A stretch of DNA of 64,000 nucleotides from the NCBI GenBank assembly GCA_963793675.1, contig CAWCBA010000002.1, positions 806,001-870,000 on the forward strand. Direction: 5' to 3'. A program made the translations under genes and the position numbers. Positions 1-9,246 of the stretch are shown one piece after another. This stretch comes from RPQJ01 sp963793675 (GTDB lineage: Bacteria; Pseudomonadota; Gammaproteobacteria; Steroidobacterales; Steroidobacteraceae). Numbering within the stretch: position 1 is the stretch's first letter; each line of letters begins with the position of its first letter. The notes below the pieces were generated by a model that was not told where the DNA came from, ran no database searches, and saw only the letters and a list, made by a program, of their open reading frames with translations.

Positions 1-208
1 GTACGGGCCGGAAAAGCCGACCTGCGCGAAGTGTCCGATCCACTGCTACAAGCCGCAGCCACGGGATTTTGCACGCGAGGTCATGCGCTACGCGGGGCCG
101 CGCATGCTGCTGCGGCATCCGTGGCTGACGTTGACGCACTTCATGGACAAGGCGCGTCGGGTCGAGCACCCGATGGCGGCGCGTCGCAGCCGGCGCGATC
201 GGGACTGA
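1..208 (+). CDS. YgbA-family protein (nitrous oxide-stimulated promoter family), 5'-truncated
   Basis: An open frame enters from the left edge (codons begin at base 2) and stops with TGA at 206-208, leaving about 68 C-terminal residues. It carries CAKCPIHCYKP followed by EVMRYAGPRMLLRHP and a basic tail. This CxxCxxxC-HCYKP plus MRYAGPRM pattern is characteristic of the YgbA_NO family. The biochemical role is unknown; family members are linked by name to nitrous/nitrosative-stress-responsive promoters. The N-terminus lies outside the window, so start and regulation cannot be judged. It converges on the nitroreductase gene that follows. Confidence 0.75.
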   Translation, partial: YGPEKPTCAKCPIHCYKPQPRDFAREVMRYAGPRMLLRHPWLTLTHFMDKARRVEHPMAARRSRRDRD

Positions 209-287
209 AAACAGCCCTCAGGTGTCGCGGCAGGCGGCCATCAGGAATCAGAGCCGGTCGTCCCCGAGGAATCCGTTCAGCGGGCGC

Positions 288-971
288 CTACTGCGCGTCG
301 AACCCCTTCATCCAGACAAATTCTTCAAGCGCGGCGCGTTCGGTGCGCAGCGTGTTGACGGGGTGCGACAAGTCCGCGTAGCCGAGTGCCATGCCTGAGA
401 ACAGCATGAGGTTCGCCGGCACGTCGAGGTGTTTCCGTACGGTGACCGACACCAGCGACCAGATCTCCTGGGCGCAGGTGTGCAAGCCGTGCTCGCGCGC
501 GAGCAGCATCACCGTCTGCATGTACATGCCGACGTCCGACCACTGCGGCGGGCCGAGGCTGCGGTCGAGGTAGAAGAACAGTCCGACCGGGGCACCGAAG
601 AAATCGTAATTGCGCGCGAGCTGCAGCAGCCGCGCCATCTTGTCTTCGCGCGGGATGCCGACCGTTGCGTAGAGGTCCTCACCGGCCTTGAAGCGGCGCG
701 TGCGATAGGGCTCGCCGAGGCCAGGCGGGTAGATGTCGTATTCCTGCGTGCCGTCGCCGCGCGGATTCGCCATGACCTTTTCGCGCACCAGCGCCTTCAA
801 CTCGGCGAGCGGCTCGCCGGTGAGCGCATACACCCACCACGGCTGCAGGTTGCCACCGGACGGCGTGCGCCGGGCCGCGTCCAGGATTGAGCGCAGCGTG
901 TCACCGGGGACCGGGGTGTCGAGAAACGCGCGGCAGCTCATGCGGCTCGCTACGGCTTCGCTCACGTTCAC
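288..971 (-). CDS. Nitroreductase family protein
   Basis: A 227-residue FMN-dependent nitroreductase-fold protein, a usual length for the family. The N-terminal segment has the arginine-rich flavin phosphate-binding signature (ASRMSCRAF, residues 8-16), followed by PSGGNLQPWW (about 37-46), typical of the 4-nitrobenzoate reductase/NfnB branch. HGLHTCAQEIWSL in the second half and GMALGYAD near the C-terminus match conserved flavin and dimer contacts. Such enzymes reduce nitroaromatics, quinones or related electrophiles with NAD(P)H; the substrate here is unknown. It is divergent from apt with a gap of about 110 bases and is probably monocistronic. Confidence 0.88.
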   Translation of the reverse strand: MNVSEAVASRMSCRAFLDTPVPGDTLRSILDAARRTPSGGNLQPWWVYALTGEPLAELKALVREKVMANPRGDGTQEYDIYPPGLGEPYRTRRFKAGEDLYATVGIPREDKMARLLQLARNYDFFGAPVGLFFYLDRSLGPPQWSDVGMYMQTVMLLAREHGLHTCAQEIWSLVSVTVRKHLDVPANLMLFSGMALGYADLSHPVNTLRTERAALEEFVWMKGFDAQ

Positions 972-1084
972 TGGCGTTCCTCCTGACGGCGGGCAATTTT
1001 GCCAGAAGCGGCAGGCCGTGGTCTGACCGTGTCGCAGCGGCGGCCGTTTTTCGCTACGCTGCGCGCGCGTTGGCCGAGGTGTGC

Positions 1085-1591
1085 ATGCAGGACCTGAAGC
1101 AGTTCGTCGTCGACATCCCCGATTTCCCCAAGCCGGGCATCCTGTTCCGCGACATCAGTCCGTTGCTGCGCCGGCATTTCGGGGCCACGATCGAGTCGAT
1201 CGAGCGCCTGTTCACCGAGCCGGAGTGGGACGCCGTCGACGCCGTCGCGGGCATCGAGTCGCGCGGGTTCATCCTCGCGTCGGCGCTGGCCGAGCGCCGC
1301 GGCAAGGGTTTCGTGCCCATCCGCAAGAAAGGCAAGCTGCCGCCCCCCGTCGTCGACATCGCCTACGACCTCGAGTACGGCACGGGCGTGCTCGAGATGC
1401 AGGCCGGGCAGGGCCGTTTGCTGCTGATTGACGACGTGCTCGCCACGGGCGGCACGCTCAGCGCATCCACGGCGCTCAGCCGGCAGGCGGGGTACGTCGT
1501 GCACGGCATCGGCGTGCTGATCGACATCGGCATCGCGCCCGGTTTCCGTTGCGAGGACCACGTGCCCCGCATCGTCCTGCAGTACGGCTGA
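1085..1591 (+). CDS. apt: Adenine phosphoribosyltransferase
   Basis: A 168-residue APT that converts adenine and PRPP to AMP in purine salvage. The PRPP-binding loop LLLIDDVLATGGTL is intact, and the N-terminal PDFPKPGILFRDISPLL and GIESRGFILASALA segments are family hallmarks. I chose the ATG at 1085 because similarity begins there; an in-frame GTG at 1079 would add two residues. The TGA is nine bases upstream of the GTG start of the MFS gene, so the two may be co-transcribed. Confidence 0.95.
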   Translation: MQDLKQFVVDIPDFPKPGILFRDISPLLRRHFGATIESIERLFTEPEWDAVDAVAGIESRGFILASALAERRGKGFVPIRKKGKLPPPVVDIAYDLEYGTGVLEMQAGQGRLLLIDDVLATGGTLSASTALSRQAGYVVHGIGVLIDIGIAPGFRCEDHVPRIVLQYG

Positions 1592-1600
1592 GGCTGCCAC

Positions 1601-2836
1601 GTGAGCGAGCCCGGCACGCTGCAGGCACCCCGCCGCGCTGCGCTCACCTTCATTTTCGTCACCGTCGTGCTCGACATGCTGGCGCTCGGCATGGTGGTGC
1701 CGGTGCTGCCGCACCTGATCGAGGATTTCCTCGGTGGCAACACCTCGCGTGCGGCGCTGATGGTCGGGTACTTCAGCACGGTCTGGGCAGTGATGCAGTT
1801 CTTCGCCATGCCGGTGATGGGCGCGTTGTCCGATCGCTTTGGCCGCCGGCCCGTCATCCTGCTGTCAAACTTCGGGCTGGGGTTCGATTACGTGCTGATG
1901 GCGCTCGCGCCGACGCTGTCGTGGCTCTTCGTGGGGAGACTGATCTCCGGCGTGACTGCAGCCAGCATCAGCACGTCGATGGCCTACGTGGCCGACGTCA
2001 CGCCGCCCGAGCGCCGGGCGCAGAGTTTCGGCTTCGTCGGCGTCGCCTTCGGCCTCGGGTTCGTGCTTGGCCCGGCGATCGGCGGCTTGCTCGGGTCGGT
2101 CGATCCGCGCCTGCCGTTCTGGGCGGCCGCCTGCGCGAGCCTGCTCAACGCGGCGTACGGATTCTTCATCCTGCCGGAATCGCTCGCGCGCGAACGACGC
2201 CGCGCGTTCGAGTGGCGTCGCGCCAACCCGCTGGGCTCGTTGCGATTCCTGCGCGCGCACCGCGAAGTGTTCGCGCTCGCGGGCGCGGCGTTCCTGAGCA
2301 ACCTCACGCACGCGGTGCTGCCCGCCGTCTTCGTGCTCTATTCCGCTTACCGCTACGGCTGGGACGAAAAAGCGGTTGGACTCGCGCTGGCGGCGGTCGG
2401 GATTTCTTCGGCCCTGGTGCAGGGGGCCCTGGTGGGCCCGCTGGTGCGTCGCTTCGGGGAACGCAGGGTCCTGCTCGGTGGCCTGCTCGCCGGGACGGCG
2501 GGCTTCATGCTGTACGCCTTCGCCCCGACCGGCACGTGGTTCGTCGCGGCCATACCGATCGTTGGCCTGTGGGGTCTCGTGGGGCCAGCGTCGCAGGGAA
2601 TCATGACGCGCGCGGTCGGCAGCTCTGCCCAGGGTGAGTTGCAGGGAGCGATGGGCAGTCTCGCTGGCATCGCTACCGTGATCGGCCCGACGCTCTTCGC
2701 GACCGTCTTCGCGTGGTCAATCCGCGACGGTGCGTCGTGGCATTTCCCGGGTTCGGCGTATGCGCTCGCGGGCCTGCTGCTCATCGTCGCCGCGCTCATT
2801 GCCGAGCGGGCTACGCGTCCGCGGGTGGCGGCATGA
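1601..2836 (+). CDS. TetA-like MFS transporter
   Basis: A 411-residue, 12-helix major facilitator protein. MFS motif A is visible as GALSDRFGRRP (about residues 74-84), and the GVVFGLGFVLGP-like segment in helix 5 resembles the drug-antiporter motif C region. Overall it looks like the TCR/Tet subfamily of proton-driven drug exporters; the actual substrate is unknown. The start is GTG, nine bases after the apt stop. The stop overlaps the glnE start in an ATGA at 2833-2836, implying translational coupling. Confidence 0.85.
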   Translation: MSEPGTLQAPRRAALTFIFVTVVLDMLALGMVVPVLPHLIEDFLGGNTSRAALMVGYFSTVWAVMQFFAMPVMGALSDRFGRRPVILLSNFGLGFDYVLMALAPTLSWLFVGRLISGVTAASISTSMAYVADVTPPERRAQSFGFVGVAFGLGFVLGPAIGGLLGSVDPRLPFWAAACASLLNAAYGFFILPESLARERRRAFEWRRANPLGSLRFLRAHREVFALAGAAFLSNLTHAVLPAVFVLYSAYRYGWDEKAVGLALAAVGISSALVQGALVGPLVRRFGERRVLLGGLLAGTAGFMLYAFAPTGTWFVAAIPIVGLWGLVGPASQGIMTRAVGSSAQGELQGAMGSLAGIATVIGPTLFATVFAWSIRDGASWHFPGSAYALAGLLLIVAALIAERATRPRVAA

Positions 2837-5715
2837 GCGCGCAGCTTGCGGTTCCGGACTCGATCCGGGTCGGCATCGTCGACAAGCTCGAGCGGCTTGC
2901 AGCACGTCCCATCCTGCCGGACACGCCGGCCGCCGCTTCGATCGCGCACAGTCTCGAGTACGTCTGGGCCTGCAGCGCGTTCGCCGCGGATGCCTGCCTG
3001 CGTGACGAGCGATTGCTCGAGTGGCTCGCGACGCAAGGGCGGCTGCTCGAGCATGTCGACGCGGCGTGGTACGCGCAGGCGGCGGATGACGTCACCAGGC
3101 CGGGCAGCAACGACGACGCGACGTTCATGTCGGCGTTGCGCGTCTTTCGCCGCCGGCAGCTGGTGCGCATCGCCTGGCGCGATCTCGCCGGGTACGCGCC
3201 GATCGAACAGGTCCTGGCCGAGTTGTCGTGGCTCGCCGATGCCTGCATCAACGTGGCATGCCGCCAGGCGGCTGCGCTGCTGGGAGCGCGTCACGGTGTG
3301 CCGAAGGACAGGAACGGGGTCGAGTTGCCGCTGCTCGTGCTCGGCATGGGCAAGCTCGGCGGCGGCGAGCTGAATTTTTCGTCGGACATCGATCTGGTGT
3401 TCCTGTTCGCCGAACACGGGGAGACGGCGGGTCCACGCCCGCTCGAATACGAAGAGTATTTCGTGCGCGCGGGCAAGCGCGTGGCGCAATTGCTCGGCAC
3501 ACCCACGGACGACGGCTTCGTCTATCGCGTCGACCTGCGGCTGCGACCGTTCGGCGACTCGGGTCCCGTGGCCGTCAGTTTCGACGCGATGGAGGAATAC
3601 CTGCAGCAGCACGGCCGTGACTGGGAGCGTTACGCGTACGTGAAAGCGCGTCCCGTCTACGGGGCGGAGCCGGGCTTCAGCGACCTCTACCGCGATGCGC
3701 TGCGCCCCTTCGTCTACCGCCGCTACCTCGATTTCGGCGTCTTCGAATCACTGCGCGCGATGAAGGAGCTGATCGCGCGCGAGGTCGAACGACGCGAACT
3801 GCAGCAGAACGTCAAGCTCGGGCCCGGCGGCATCCGCGAGATCGAGTTCATCGTCCAGGCGTTCCAGTTGCTGCGCGGCGGCAGCACGCAGCGCCTGCAG
3901 ACGCGCAGCCTGCTCGAGGCGCTGCCGCGACTGGCCGGGCAGAAGCTGCTGCCCGCCGACACCGTCGCCGAGCTGCTTGCGGCCTATCGCTTCCTGCGGC
4001 GCGTCGAGAACCGCCTGCAGGAGTGGAACGACGAGCAGACGCACGAACTGCCCGTCGATGATCACGCGCGTGCGCGGCTCGCACTCGCGATGGGCCTGCC
4101 CGGCTGGCCCGAACTCGAACGTGAACTCGAGCACCATCGGGGCCGTGTCAGCGCGCATTTCTACCGCGCGGTGTTTGCGCCTGGCGCCATGACCGCCGAC
4201 GACGAGGCGAGCGCAGGACTCGAGCACATCCTCGATCCCGAGCTCGACGATGCCCGCAGGCGTGAACGGCTGGTGGTACTGCAGGCGCCGGACCTGGTCG
4301 ACGCGTTCCTGCGACAGCTCGACCAGTTGCGCGAGGGGGCCTATTACCGGCGACTCGACGAGACCGGTCGGCGCCGATTGCAGGTGCTGTTGCCGCGCCT
4401 GCTGCGGGCCGTCGCGCGCGTGCCGAATGCCGAGGCCGCGTTGTCGCGCGTGCTGAACGTGATCGAGCGCATCGGCGGGCGCACCGTATACCTCGCCCTG
4501 CTCAACGAGAACGCCGTGGCGCGCGCAAGGTTGTTCGAACTCTGCGCGCACTCGCAGTTCCTGTCCGACCAGATCGCAGCGTTCCCGTTGCTGCTCGACG
4601 AGTTGCTCGACGAGCGGTTGTTCGATACGCCGCCGACGCGGGCCGAGCTCGCCGTCGAGCTGCGCAATCGCATGGCGAACTGCGCGGTGGAGGATACCGA
4701 GGAGCAGGTCGAGGCCTTGCGGCAGTTTCAGCGCGCCGCGATGTTCCGCATTGCTGTTCCGGACCTCACGGGCCGCCTGCCGCTCATGAAAGTGAGCGAC
4801 CGGCTGACCGACCTGGCGGAACTGCTGGTACAGGAAACGCTCGACCTCGCCTGGCAGCAGATCGTGGCGAGGCACGGCGTGCCCTTGTGCGGACCGACGG
4901 ACGATGCGGTGCGGCAGGCGGGGCTCGTCGTCGTCGCGTACGGCAAGTTCGGCGGCATCGAGCTCGGTTACGGATCCGACCTCGACCTGGTGTTCCTGCA
5001 TGATTCCGGCGGCGAGGTGCAGCGCACCGCCGGCCCGCACGTCGTCGACAACGGCGTGTTCTTCATGCGGCTGGTGCAGCGGCTGGTGCACCTGCTCTCG
5101 GTGCATTCGGCGGCCGGTCGTCTGTACGAAGTCGACACCCGCCTGCGGCCGAGCGGCAAGGGCGGGCTGCTGGCGCAGAGCATCGAAGGCTTCGCGGACT
5201 ACCAGCGCACGGACGCGTGGACCTGGGAGCACCAGGCCCTGCTGCGCTCCCGCGCCGTCGCGGGTGCTGCGGAATTGCGCCAGCGCTACGAGTCGCTGCG
5301 AGTGGAGCTGTTGCGCACGGCGGTGCGACGCCCGGCGCTGCGCGAGGACGTGCGCTCGATGCGCGAACGGATGCGGTCGGAGCTGTCGAAATCGAAGGCC
5401 GGCGAGTTCGATCTCAAGCAGGACGCCGGCGGCATCACCGACGTCGAATTCCTGGCGCAGTACTGGACTCTGCTCTGGTCCGCCCGGTACGCGGAGCTGG
5501 TGACTTTCTCCGACAACATCCGCCAGCTCGAAAGCCTGGCCTCGATCTGCCTGGTGCCACAGGAAACCGTCGACGTGCTGACCGCCGCCTACCGTGCCTA
5601 CCGGCAACGGCTGCACCATCTGTCGCTCGAGGGCGGTGAAAATGTCGCGCCCGCGGCCGAATTCGCGTCGACGCGCGCCGCGGTCACCGCGATCTGGCGG
5701 GAGACGATGGAGTGA
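2833..5715 (+). CDS. glnE: Bifunctional glutamine synthetase adenylyltransferase/deadenylase
   Basis: A 960-residue GlnE, full length for the family. It has two nucleotidyltransferase domains: the first has GMGKLGGGELNFSSDIDLVF (residues 171-190, deadenylylase half), the second has YGKFGGIELGYGSDLDLVF (about 703-721, adenylyltransferase half). Each is followed by a GlnD-PII-uridylyltransferase-type helical domain; GPGGIREIEF and AGGITDVEFLAQ are the conserved motifs there. It adjusts glutamine synthetase activity in the cytoplasm in response to PII and nitrogen status. The ATG at 2833 overlaps the MFS stop; upstream in-frame codons fall within the MFS gene and lack similarity. Confidence 0.96.
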   Translation: MSAQLAVPDSIRVGIVDKLERLAARPILPDTPAAASIAHSLEYVWACSAFAADACLRDERLLEWLATQGRLLEHVDAAWYAQAADDVTRPGSNDDATFMSALRVFRRRQLVRIAWRDLAGYAPIEQVLAELSWLADACINVACRQAAALLGARHGVPKDRNGVELPLLVLGMGKLGGGELNFSSDIDLVFLFAEHGETAGPRPLEYEEYFVRAGKRVAQLLGTPTDDGFVYRVDLRLRPFGDSGPVAVSFDAMEEYLQQHGRDWERYAYVKARPVYGAEPGFSDLYRDALRPFVYRRYLDFGVFESLRAMKELIAREVERRELQQNVKLGPGGIREIEFIVQAFQLLRGGSTQRLQTRSLLEALPRLAGQKLLPADTVAELLAAYRFLRRVENRLQEWNDEQTHELPVDDHARARLALAMGLPGWPELERELEHHRGRVSAHFYRAVFAPGAMTADDEASAGLEHILDPELDDARRRERLVVLQAPDLVDAFLRQLDQLREGAYYRRLDETGRRRLQVLLPRLLRAVARVPNAEAALSRVLNVIERIGGRTVYLALLNENAVARARLFELCAHSQFLSDQIAAFPLLLDELLDERLFDTPPTRAELAVELRNRMANCAVEDTEEQVEALRQFQRAAMFRIAVPDLTGRLPLMKVSDRLTDLAELLVQETLDLAWQQIVARHGVPLCGPTDDAVRQAGLVVVAYGKFGGIELGYGSDLDLVFLHDSGGEVQRTAGPHVVDNGVFFMRLVQRLVHLLSVHSAAGRLYEVDTRLRPSGKGGLLAQSIEGFADYQRTDAWTWEHQALLRSRAVAGAAELRQRYESLRVELLRTAVRRPALREDVRSMRERMRSELSKSKAGEFDLKQDAGGITDVEFLAQYWTLLWSARYAELVTFSDNIRQLESLASICLVPQETVDVLTAAYRAYRQRLHHLSLEGGENVAPAAEFASTRAAVTAIWRETME

Positions 5716-5717
5716 GG

Positions 5718-5726
5718 CCTATAATC
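5718..5726 (+). promoter_or_regulatory. Possible -10 element ahead of DUF6165 gene
   Basis: A TATAAT hexamer (5720-5725) sits just after the glnE stop, about 65 bases upstream of the DUF6165 start. No convincing -35 box is visible at the usual spacing, so this is a weak call. Confidence 0.25.
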
Positions 5727-5790
5727 GGCTGCCGGGCGACTGGCGCACCTCCGACTGACCCCTATCCAGCAACCTCTACCCCGTAAGCCA

Positions 5791-6186
5791 ATGGCAGAAC
5801 TCCTCGTCCCGATCTCGCCCGGCGAACTCATCGACAAGATCACGATCCTCGAGATCAAGTCGGCGCGCATGACCGACGCGGCGAAGCTGCACAACGTGCG
5901 CACGGAGCTGACGCTGCTCAATGAGACCTGGCGCGCGTCAGCCTATTCAGCGGTGGATATCTCCGCAGAATGGTCCGGACTGCGTGAGGTCAACGGGCAG
6001 CTGTGGGACATCGAGGACCGTATCCGCGACAAGGAGCGCGACGGCCGTTTCGACGCCGGATTCATCGAACTCGCGCGTGCGGTGTACGTGACGAACGATG
6101 AGCGCGCGGCCATCAAGCGTCGCATCAACACGAAGCTGGGATCGAGCCTCGTGGAAGAGAAGAGCTACCAGGAATACCGGAAGTAG
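5791..6186 (+). CDS. DUF6165 family protein
   Basis: A small soluble protein of 131 residues, predicted mostly helical and rich in charged residues. The N-terminal ELLVPISPGELIDKITILEIK and C-terminal LVEEKSYQEY segments match DUF6165 proteins as I know them. Family function is not established; some relatives sit near lipopolysaccharide or glycosylation genes. It follows glnE with a 75-base gap that contains a possible -10 box, and it ends 15 bases before the convergent CheX gene. No signal peptide or membrane segment is seen. Confidence 0.7.
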   Translation: MAELLVPISPGELIDKITILEIKSARMTDAAKLHNVRTELTLLNETWRASAYSAVDISAEWSGLREVNGQLWDIEDRIRDKERDGRFDAGFIELARAVYVTNDERAAIKRRINTKLGSSLVEEKSYQEYRK

Positions 6187-6201
6187 CAGAACGGGTCGGG
6201 G

Positions 6202-6651
6202 CTACTGCAGGCACACGACCAGTTTGGCCACGTGGCTGCGCCAGTGGATCGGGATCACGACCGGCCGGCCGCCGGGCGGCAGTTCGACGGTGTTGCCGGC
6301 GCCGGTCACGACGGTAGGCACGGAGATCGCGAAGTCCTTGCCCATGTCGCGTCGGACGTTGCCGGCGATGGTGTTCGCGACCTCGCCGACCAGGTCGCAC
6401 AGGTACTCGTGCGAGACGTTGCTCTCGTTCATCTTCATCAGCAGCACGGTAAGCATGCCTCGGGGCGCCGAAAAATAGACGACGCCGTTGCGACGGCCCG
6501 ACACCGAGATGACGCCGCTGTAGTCGTGGCTGTCGGGTGCGCCCTCGGTGACGAGATACGGTGAGCCAACGGAGGCCGCCTGCTGCGCAGCGACCTCGAA
6601 ATAGCGGGTCGTGCCATGGACGAACGCGCGGATGTCCTGTTCTTCGAGCAT
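6202..6651 (-). CDS. CheX-like phosphatase
   Basis: A 149-residue CheX/CheC-class protein. The phosphatase signature E-x2-N is present as EVAN (E90, N93) in the helix VGEVANTIAGN, and the central strands (GVISVSGRRNGVVYFS) fit the CheX fold. CheX proteins dephosphorylate CheY-type response regulators. Here it begins seven bases after the stop of a CheY-like gene, so that regulator is the likely target. It is the last gene of the minus-strand signalling operon; no clear Shine-Dalgarno is seen, consistent with coupling. Confidence 0.85.
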   Translation of the reverse strand: MLEEQDIRAFVHGTTRYFEVAAQQAASVGSPYLVTEGAPDSHDYSGVISVSGRRNGVVYFSAPRGMLTVLLMKMNESNVSHEYLCDLVGEVANTIAGNVRRDMGKDFAISVPTVVTGAGNTVELPPGGRPVVIPIHWRSHVAKLVVCLQ

Positions 6652-6658
6652 GGATGTA

Positions 6659-7054
6659 TCAGGCGCCGCCGATCAGTTCTTCCAGCGCTTCGTTGAGCTG
6701 GCGGTCCGAGAACGGCTTGTTCAGGAAGCCGTTGGCGCCTTTCTCCATTGCCTCGACGGCCGTGGCCTTGTCGGCCAGGGCGGAGATGATCAGGATCAGG
6801 ACATCCGGCTTGAGGGCCACCAGTTGTTCGACGCACTCGATGCCGTCCATCTCGGGCATCGTGATGTCCATCGTGACGACGTCCGGGTCGGTTCGGCGAA
6901 AGACCTCGATGGCCTCGACACCGTTCGATGCGAGTCCCACGACCTGCAGGTGCTCGATCTGCTGGCAGCGCTCGATGCGCCGGCGAATGACGTTGGAGTC
7001 ATCGACGATGAGCAGTTTGAGCTGCATGGGCAGGGCTGGTGCGTAGGCGGCCAT
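6659..7054 (-). CDS. CheY-like single-domain response regulator
   Basis: A stand-alone receiver domain of 131 residues with no output domain. The acidic pocket is D18-D19, the phospho-acceptor is D63 (in VTMDITMPEMDG), and the conserved switch serine and lysine are S91 and K113 (NKPFS). I chose the ATG at 7054 because GAGGAA lies eight bases upstream; the internal ATG at 7027 has no ribosome binding site. The gene lies between the CheA-like kinase and CheX, so it is expected to take phosphate from the kinase and lose it through CheX. Confidence 0.92.
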   Translation of the reverse strand: MAAYAPALPMQLKLLIVDDSNVIRRRIERCQQIEHLQVVGLASNGVEAIEVFRRTDPDVVTMDITMPEMDGIECVEQLVALKPDVLILIISALADKATAVEAMEKGANGFLNKPFSDRQLNEALEELIGGA

Positions 7055-7080
7055 CGCGAGGATTCCTCAGGGGACGACCG

Positions 7081-9246
7081 TCATGCGACGGCGTCCTGCC
7101 GGCCACTTTGCGCCGGCAGCATGATGGCGAATCGGGTGTACTTGCCGGGCGCGGTCGCGATGCTGATCTTGCCGCCGAGCGCATGGACGGCTTTCAGCAC
7201 GAAGTCCAGGCCGACCCCGCGTCCGGCGTCCCGGCCATTGCCGTCGTGGGTCGAAAAGCCAGGCCTGAAGATGAGGGCGAGGCTCGCCTTCGTGTCGAGT
7301 TGCCGGGCTTCGTCGGCGCTCAGGTCGCCGCGCCGCACGGCCGCGTCGCGCAAGCGCTCGGGGACGATGCCGCAACCGTCGTCGTGGAACACCAGTTCGA
7401 GTCCCTGCTCGGACGACCTGAACTGAATCTGCAGCAGTCCGATCTCGTCCTTGTCGAGTTCGTGCCGGGCACCGGGAGCCTCGATGCCGTGTACCACGGC
7501 GTTGCGTACGAGCTGGATCGCGATGTCACGCACCGTCCTGCGAATGTCTCCGGGCACCTCGTCGAGGCCAGTCGTGACGAGCCGGACGCTCTTGCCGGCA
7601 TCCGTGGCGATGCGCTGGGCCAGCGCGTCCAGGGCGGATGTCATGTCTTGCTTGCCTGCATCGATCGGCGTCGTGGTCGCCGTGTGCGCGGGCGGAGCGG
7701 CGGACAATAACGCGGTCGTTCGCAGTGCATTCGCGCGGCTGGCCAGTTCACGGATCGATTGCAGATGGCCGAAGATTTCGTCGAGGCTCACGACGAGCGG
7801 CAGGAAATCGTTGCCGGACAGCTGCGAGCGGTCCCGCAAGTCCTGCAGCAGATCCTCGAACGCGTGAGTGCGGCTTTCGATGGAAGCCAGGCCGAGTGTC
7901 GCTGCGTCGCCCTTGATGCGATGCATTTCGCGGAACAACTGGTCGATCTTGGTGCGGAAATCGCCGTCGCCGCGTGCCGGCACCTTGAGGACGCTGTTGA
8001 TCTGGGCAAGCGCCGCGCTCGTATCGTCGAGGAACGACACCAGCTGGTCGGGATCGACCTGCAGCAGGCCGAGCAGCATGTCCATCTGGAGCTGGGAATT
8101 GGCCTGGGACGCCTTCAGTTCGCGCGCCAGCAGCACCCTGGAGGTCACGTCGTTCACGGAGACCAGTACGTGGCGCACGCCGCGGTCGCCCTTGACGCGA
8201 TGGAAATCGAATTCCAGGTAGCGCAGGTCGCGGCTGCCGTCGCCACGATCGAACTGGACCTCGACTTCCGCGAGCGGGTTGATGCTCCGGATCAGGTTTT
8301 CGTTGGCGCGCTCGCCCCACAGCAGCTTCACGTACTTCGTCGCCGTGGCCAGCGTCTTCTCGCTTACCGTGTCGCGGAGCAGTTCCTCGAGCGTCATCCC
8401 GCTGAAGTCGTCGCGGCGGAACAGGGCGGACAATGCGGCTGAGTGCGCCTTGCCGATGCGGAAGTCGGCGTCGATCAGGAACAGCCCGTCCTTGACCGTG
8501 CCCAGGATGTCGCGCGTCTGGTTCTGGGCCTCGACCGCCAGTCGCTCATGGCGGACCTTCAGCCACTGGAAGTACGCCAGCAGTGCCACCAGCAGGCAGG
8601 CGAAGACGACGCCGGTGATCATCAGCTTGCGCAGGGTCGCGGATGCCGTGACCACCTGTTGCTCGAGGCTGGTGCCGACCGCAGACAGCGCCGAGTTCAG
8701 GCGACCCGTTGCGCCGCGACTGGACGTGATGGCCAGGCGAGTGTCCTGCAGCAGCTGGCGGCCGCGGGAATTGAGCTGCGAGCCGGCAGAGTCCGAATCG
8801 CGGTAGGGAAGGCCTTCGAATCCCGCGACGGGATCCAGGGCCTTGCGATATTCGGACCAGAGACTCTCGATGCCGCGCAATTCGGCGGAGTTGCCGGCCG
8901 CCGAGAGCTTGAGCTGCGCCAGCGACTGCTCGAAGTTCTGCACCGCGCCGCCAAGGTCCTGGACTGCCTGGCCGACGAAAGCCCGCGACCCGAGGCGGTC
9001 GCGGATCACTACCAGCGACTTGGCGATCGCGACCGGCTGGCCGCGCTGTTCGCTTGCGAGCTTGAGTGCTGCGGTGTCGGCCGACAGCTGATTGGCAAGA
9101 CGGTACCCGGGGACCAGCACCAGCCCGATGAATGCTACGAGCAGGACCAGGAAGCCGGCCGTCGCGGCCCGGTCGCGCAAGCGTCCCGACAGGAATGTGG
9201 TCATGTTGCCCTGCTCTCCTGGTGGCGAGCGGTCGGTACTGCTCAT
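7081..9246 (-). CDS. Membrane-bound CheA-like histidine kinase (PAS-Hpt-HATPase)
   Basis: A 721-residue sensor kinase of unusual build. TM1 is about residues 30-48, then a helical periplasmic sensor region (50-205), TM2 (about 209-227), a PAS-like domain (245-370) and a short coiled coil. An Hpt domain (about 395-510) follows, with phospho-accepting H442 in MHRIKGDAATLGL, then a CheA-type ATPase domain (540-713). The ATPase has N-box LVRNAVVHGIE, G1 DDGCGI and G2 GRGVGLDFV. There is no CheW-like P5 domain and no receiver, so it is a membrane sensor with CheA P1 and P4 modules. The start overlaps the upstream TonB-type gene by four bases (ATGA). An internal ATG at residue 15 is an alternative start. 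Confidence 0.88.
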   Translation of the reverse strand: MSSTDRSPPGEQGNMTTFLSGRLRDRAATAGFLVLLVAFIGLVLVPGYRLANQLSADTAALKLASEQRGQPVAIAKSLVVIRDRLGSRAFVGQAVQDLGGAVQNFEQSLAQLKLSAAGNSAELRGIESLWSEYRKALDPVAGFEGLPYRDSDSAGSQLNSRGRQLLQDTRLAITSSRGATGRLNSALSAVGTSLEQQVVTASATLRKLMITGVVFACLLVALLAYFQWLKVRHERLAVEAQNQTRDILGTVKDGLFLIDADFRIGKAHSAALSALFRRDDFSGMTLEELLRDTVSEKTLATATKYVKLLWGERANENLIRSINPLAEVEVQFDRGDGSRDLRYLEFDFHRVKGDRGVRHVLVSVNDVTSRVLLARELKASQANSQLQMDMLLGLLQVDPDQLVSFLDDTSAALAQINSVLKVPARGDGDFRTKIDQLFREMHRIKGDAATLGLASIESRTHAFEDLLQDLRDRSQLSGNDFLPLVVSLDEIFGHLQSIRELASRANALRTTALLSAAPPAHTATTTPIDAGKQDMTSALDALAQRIATDAGKSVRLVTTGLDEVPGDIRRTVRDIAIQLVRNAVVHGIEAPGARHELDKDEIGLLQIQFRSSEQGLELVFHDDGCGIVPERLRDAAVRRGDLSADEARQLDTKASLALIFRPGFSTHDGNGRDAGRGVGLDFVLKAVHALGGKISIATAPGKYTRFAIMLPAQSGRQDAVA

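Noticed and set aside
31..381. Plus-strand frame at the left edge
   Set aside because: Out of frame with the YgbA-family residues read from base 2 and overlaps the nitroreductase 3' end without any family similarity.
3748..5619. Long antisense open frame (623 codons) opposite glnE; similar ones opposite the GGDEF-EAL gene (17524-19635), ocd/arginase (22271-24895) and ndvB (39856-41688)
   Set aside because: Compositionally biased His/Arg/Gln/Ala-rich translations with no family features, opposite clear genes; these are expected shadows in GC-rich DNA.
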